From NCBI RefSeq assembly GCF_026967795.1, contig NZ_JAPVBH010000002.1, positions 310,001 to 374,000 on the forward strand: a stretch of DNA of 64,000 nt, read 5' to 3'. This stretch comes from Modestobacter sp. VKM Ac-2986 (GTDB lineage: Bacteria > Actinomycetota > Actinomycetes > Mycobacteriales > Geodermatophilaceae). This document shows, in pieces, positions 63,148 through 64,000 of the stretch. The stretch's first letter is position 1, and each line of letters opens with the position of its first letter. A model generated the notes under the pieces. That model had not been told where the DNA came from. It worked only from the letters and a program-made list of their open reading frames with translations, and searched no databases. The position numbers and the translations under genes are program-made.

Positions 63148-64000
63148 TCAGCCGACGACGAAGTTGACCAGGCGGCCGGGGACGGCGATGACGCGGCGCA
63201 CCGTCTTGCCCTCGAGCTGGGCGACGACCTTCTCGTCGGCGCGGGCCGCCGCCTCGAGGGTCGCGGCATCGGCGTCGGCCGGGACGGCCACCTGTGCCCG
63301 GACCTTGCCGTTGACCTGCACGGCGACCTCGACGGTGTCGTCGACCAGCCAGCGGTCCTCGGCGACCGGGAACTGCGCCCAGGCCACCGAGCCGGCGTGG
63401 CCCAGCCGCGACCACAGCTCCTCGGCCAGGTGCGGGGCCAGCGGTGCGACCAGCAGCACCAGGGACTCGGCGACCGAGCGGGGCACCGCCGTCCCGGGCG
63501 GGAACGCCTGGGTCAGGTGGTTGGTCAGCTCGGTGATCCGGGCGATGGCGATGTTGAACCGCAGCGTGGTCATGCCGTCGCGCACGGCCTCGATGGCCCG
63601 GTGCAGCGCGCGGGAGGTGTCGTCGTCGGGCTCGACGTCCCCGGCGCGGACCTCTCCGGTCTCCTCGTCGACCACGACCCGCCAGATGCGGGCCAGCAGC
63701 CGGGCGGAGCCGACGACGGCCTTGGTCTCCCAGGGCCGGGACTGGTCCAGCGGCCCGGTCGACATCTCGTAGACCCGGAAGGTGTCCGCGCCGTACATCG
63801 CGATCATCTCGTCGGGCGTGACGACGTTCTTGAGGCTCTTGCCCATCTTCCCGTACTCGCGGTGGACCGGCTGCCCCTCGTAGAGGAACTGGCCGTCGCG
63901 CTCGACCACGTCGGCGGCGGGCACGGGGAAGCCGCGGGAGTCGGTGTAGGCGTAGGCGGAGATGTAGCCCTGGTTGACCAGCCGGCGGAAGGGCTCCTCG
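63148..64000 (-). CDS. leuS: Leucyl-tRNA synthetase, C-terminal part (runs off the right edge)
   Basis: 284 C-terminal residues. The signature loop [16 protein letters not shown] is the KMSKS-type motif (KMGKS here). It is preceded by [16 protein letters not shown] of the catalytic core. The anticodon-binding helices follow ([46 protein letters not shown]). The small C-terminal domain reads [20 protein letters not shown] and ends GRLVNFVVG. It charges tRNA-Leu. The start, editing domain and first half lie outside the window. It is convergent with lipB. Confidence 0.95.
   Translation of the reverse strand, partial: EEPFRRLVNQGYISAYAYTDSRGFPVPAADVVERDGQFLYEGQPVHREYGKMGKSLKNVVTPDEMIAMYGADTFRVYEMSTGPLDQSRPWETKAVVGSARLLARIWRVVVDEETGEVRAGDVEPDDDTSRALHRAIEAVRDGMTTLRFNIAIARITELTNHLTQAFPPGTAVPRSVAESLVLLVAPLAPHLAEELWSRLGHAGSVAWAQFPVAEDRWLVDDTVEVAVQVNGKVRAQVAVPADADAATLEAAARADEKVVAQLEGKTVRRVIAVPGRLVNFVVG

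Noticed and set aside
63148-64000. KMGKS instead of KMSKS in leucyl-tRNA synthetase as an anomaly
   Set aside because: I recall Gly at this position in several actinobacterial LeuRS sequences, so it is probably normal variation.

Overview
This 64 kb window is chromosomal DNA from a very high-GC actinobacterium. GC is above 70 percent by eye, GTG starts are common, and stop and start codons overlap in most operons. Gene content and the carotenoid locus fit Geodermatophilaceae (Blastococcus, Modestobacter or Geodermatophilus type). That family assignment is inference; no rRNA or other marker lies in the window. I see no tRNA, rRNA, CRISPR array, insertion sequence, prophage or origin.

The backbone matches, from memory and in order, the Mycobacterium tuberculosis block Rv2172c to Rv2217: metF, idsA, Rv2175c, pknL, aroG, Rv2179c exonuclease, Rv2182c acyltransferase, Rv2184c/Rv2185c, fadD15, pimB, NlpC/P60, the Rv2191 exonuclease/UvrC-like gene, trpD, ctaE-qcrCAB, ctaF/ctaC, asnB, an A-type Fe-S carrier, DUF3043, gcvT, leucyl aminopeptidase, the dihydrolipoyl acyltransferase, Rv2216 and lipB. 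Lineage-specific genes are set into it: crtI and crtB next to idsA, a subtilase, a gluconate-type permease, a chemoreceptor, a Na+/H+ antiporter, a ROK glucokinase, a DUF3618/DUF4235/YihY stress-type operon and a second Ser/Thr kinase.

Layout. 1-3.9 kb: metF end and an isoprenoid/carotenoid operon. 3.9-7.6 kb: PknL with its small DNA-binding partner, then an endonuclease IV. 7.7-19 kb: protease, permease, threonine aldolase, DAHP synthase, chemoreceptor, small exonuclease, antiporter, hydrolase, RidA. 19-31 kb: phospholipid and cell-envelope genes (PlsC, FadD15, PimB-like transferase, M48 and NlpC/P60 peptidases), and a tightly overlapped SRPBCC-ArsA-small protein-glucokinase operon. 31-35 kb: a DNA-repair type gene under what look like paired DNA-damage promoters, then trpD. 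35-43 kb: the respiratory bc1-aa3 supercomplex genes (ctaE-qcrCAB and, divergently, ctaC-ctaF) separated by 1.4 kb with no gene. 43-53 kb: asnB, Fe-S carrier, stress operon, gcvT, aminopeptidase. 53-63 kb: lpdA, sucB and lipB (2-oxoacid dehydrogenase E3/E2 and lipoylation) around an epimerase, a kinase, a flavoprotein and peptidase E. 63.1 kb to the end: leuS C-terminus.

The dominant regulatory pattern is leaderless initiation. At about 22 genes a TANNNT-type -10 hexamer lies 6-8 nt before the GTG or ATG, leaving no room for a ribosome binding site. Nearly every convergent gene pair is closed by a long GC-rich hairpin, and several hairpins share sequence. The best candidates for new biology are the bidirectional RecA-NDp/PafBC-like promoter pair at 31.2 kb, leaderless mini-ORFs coupled to downstream genes (29.1 and 16.0 kb), a ParA/ArsA-type protein that has lost its P-loop lysines, a structured NlpC/P60 leader, and operator-like palindromes at 10.5, 35.3 and 63.1 kb.
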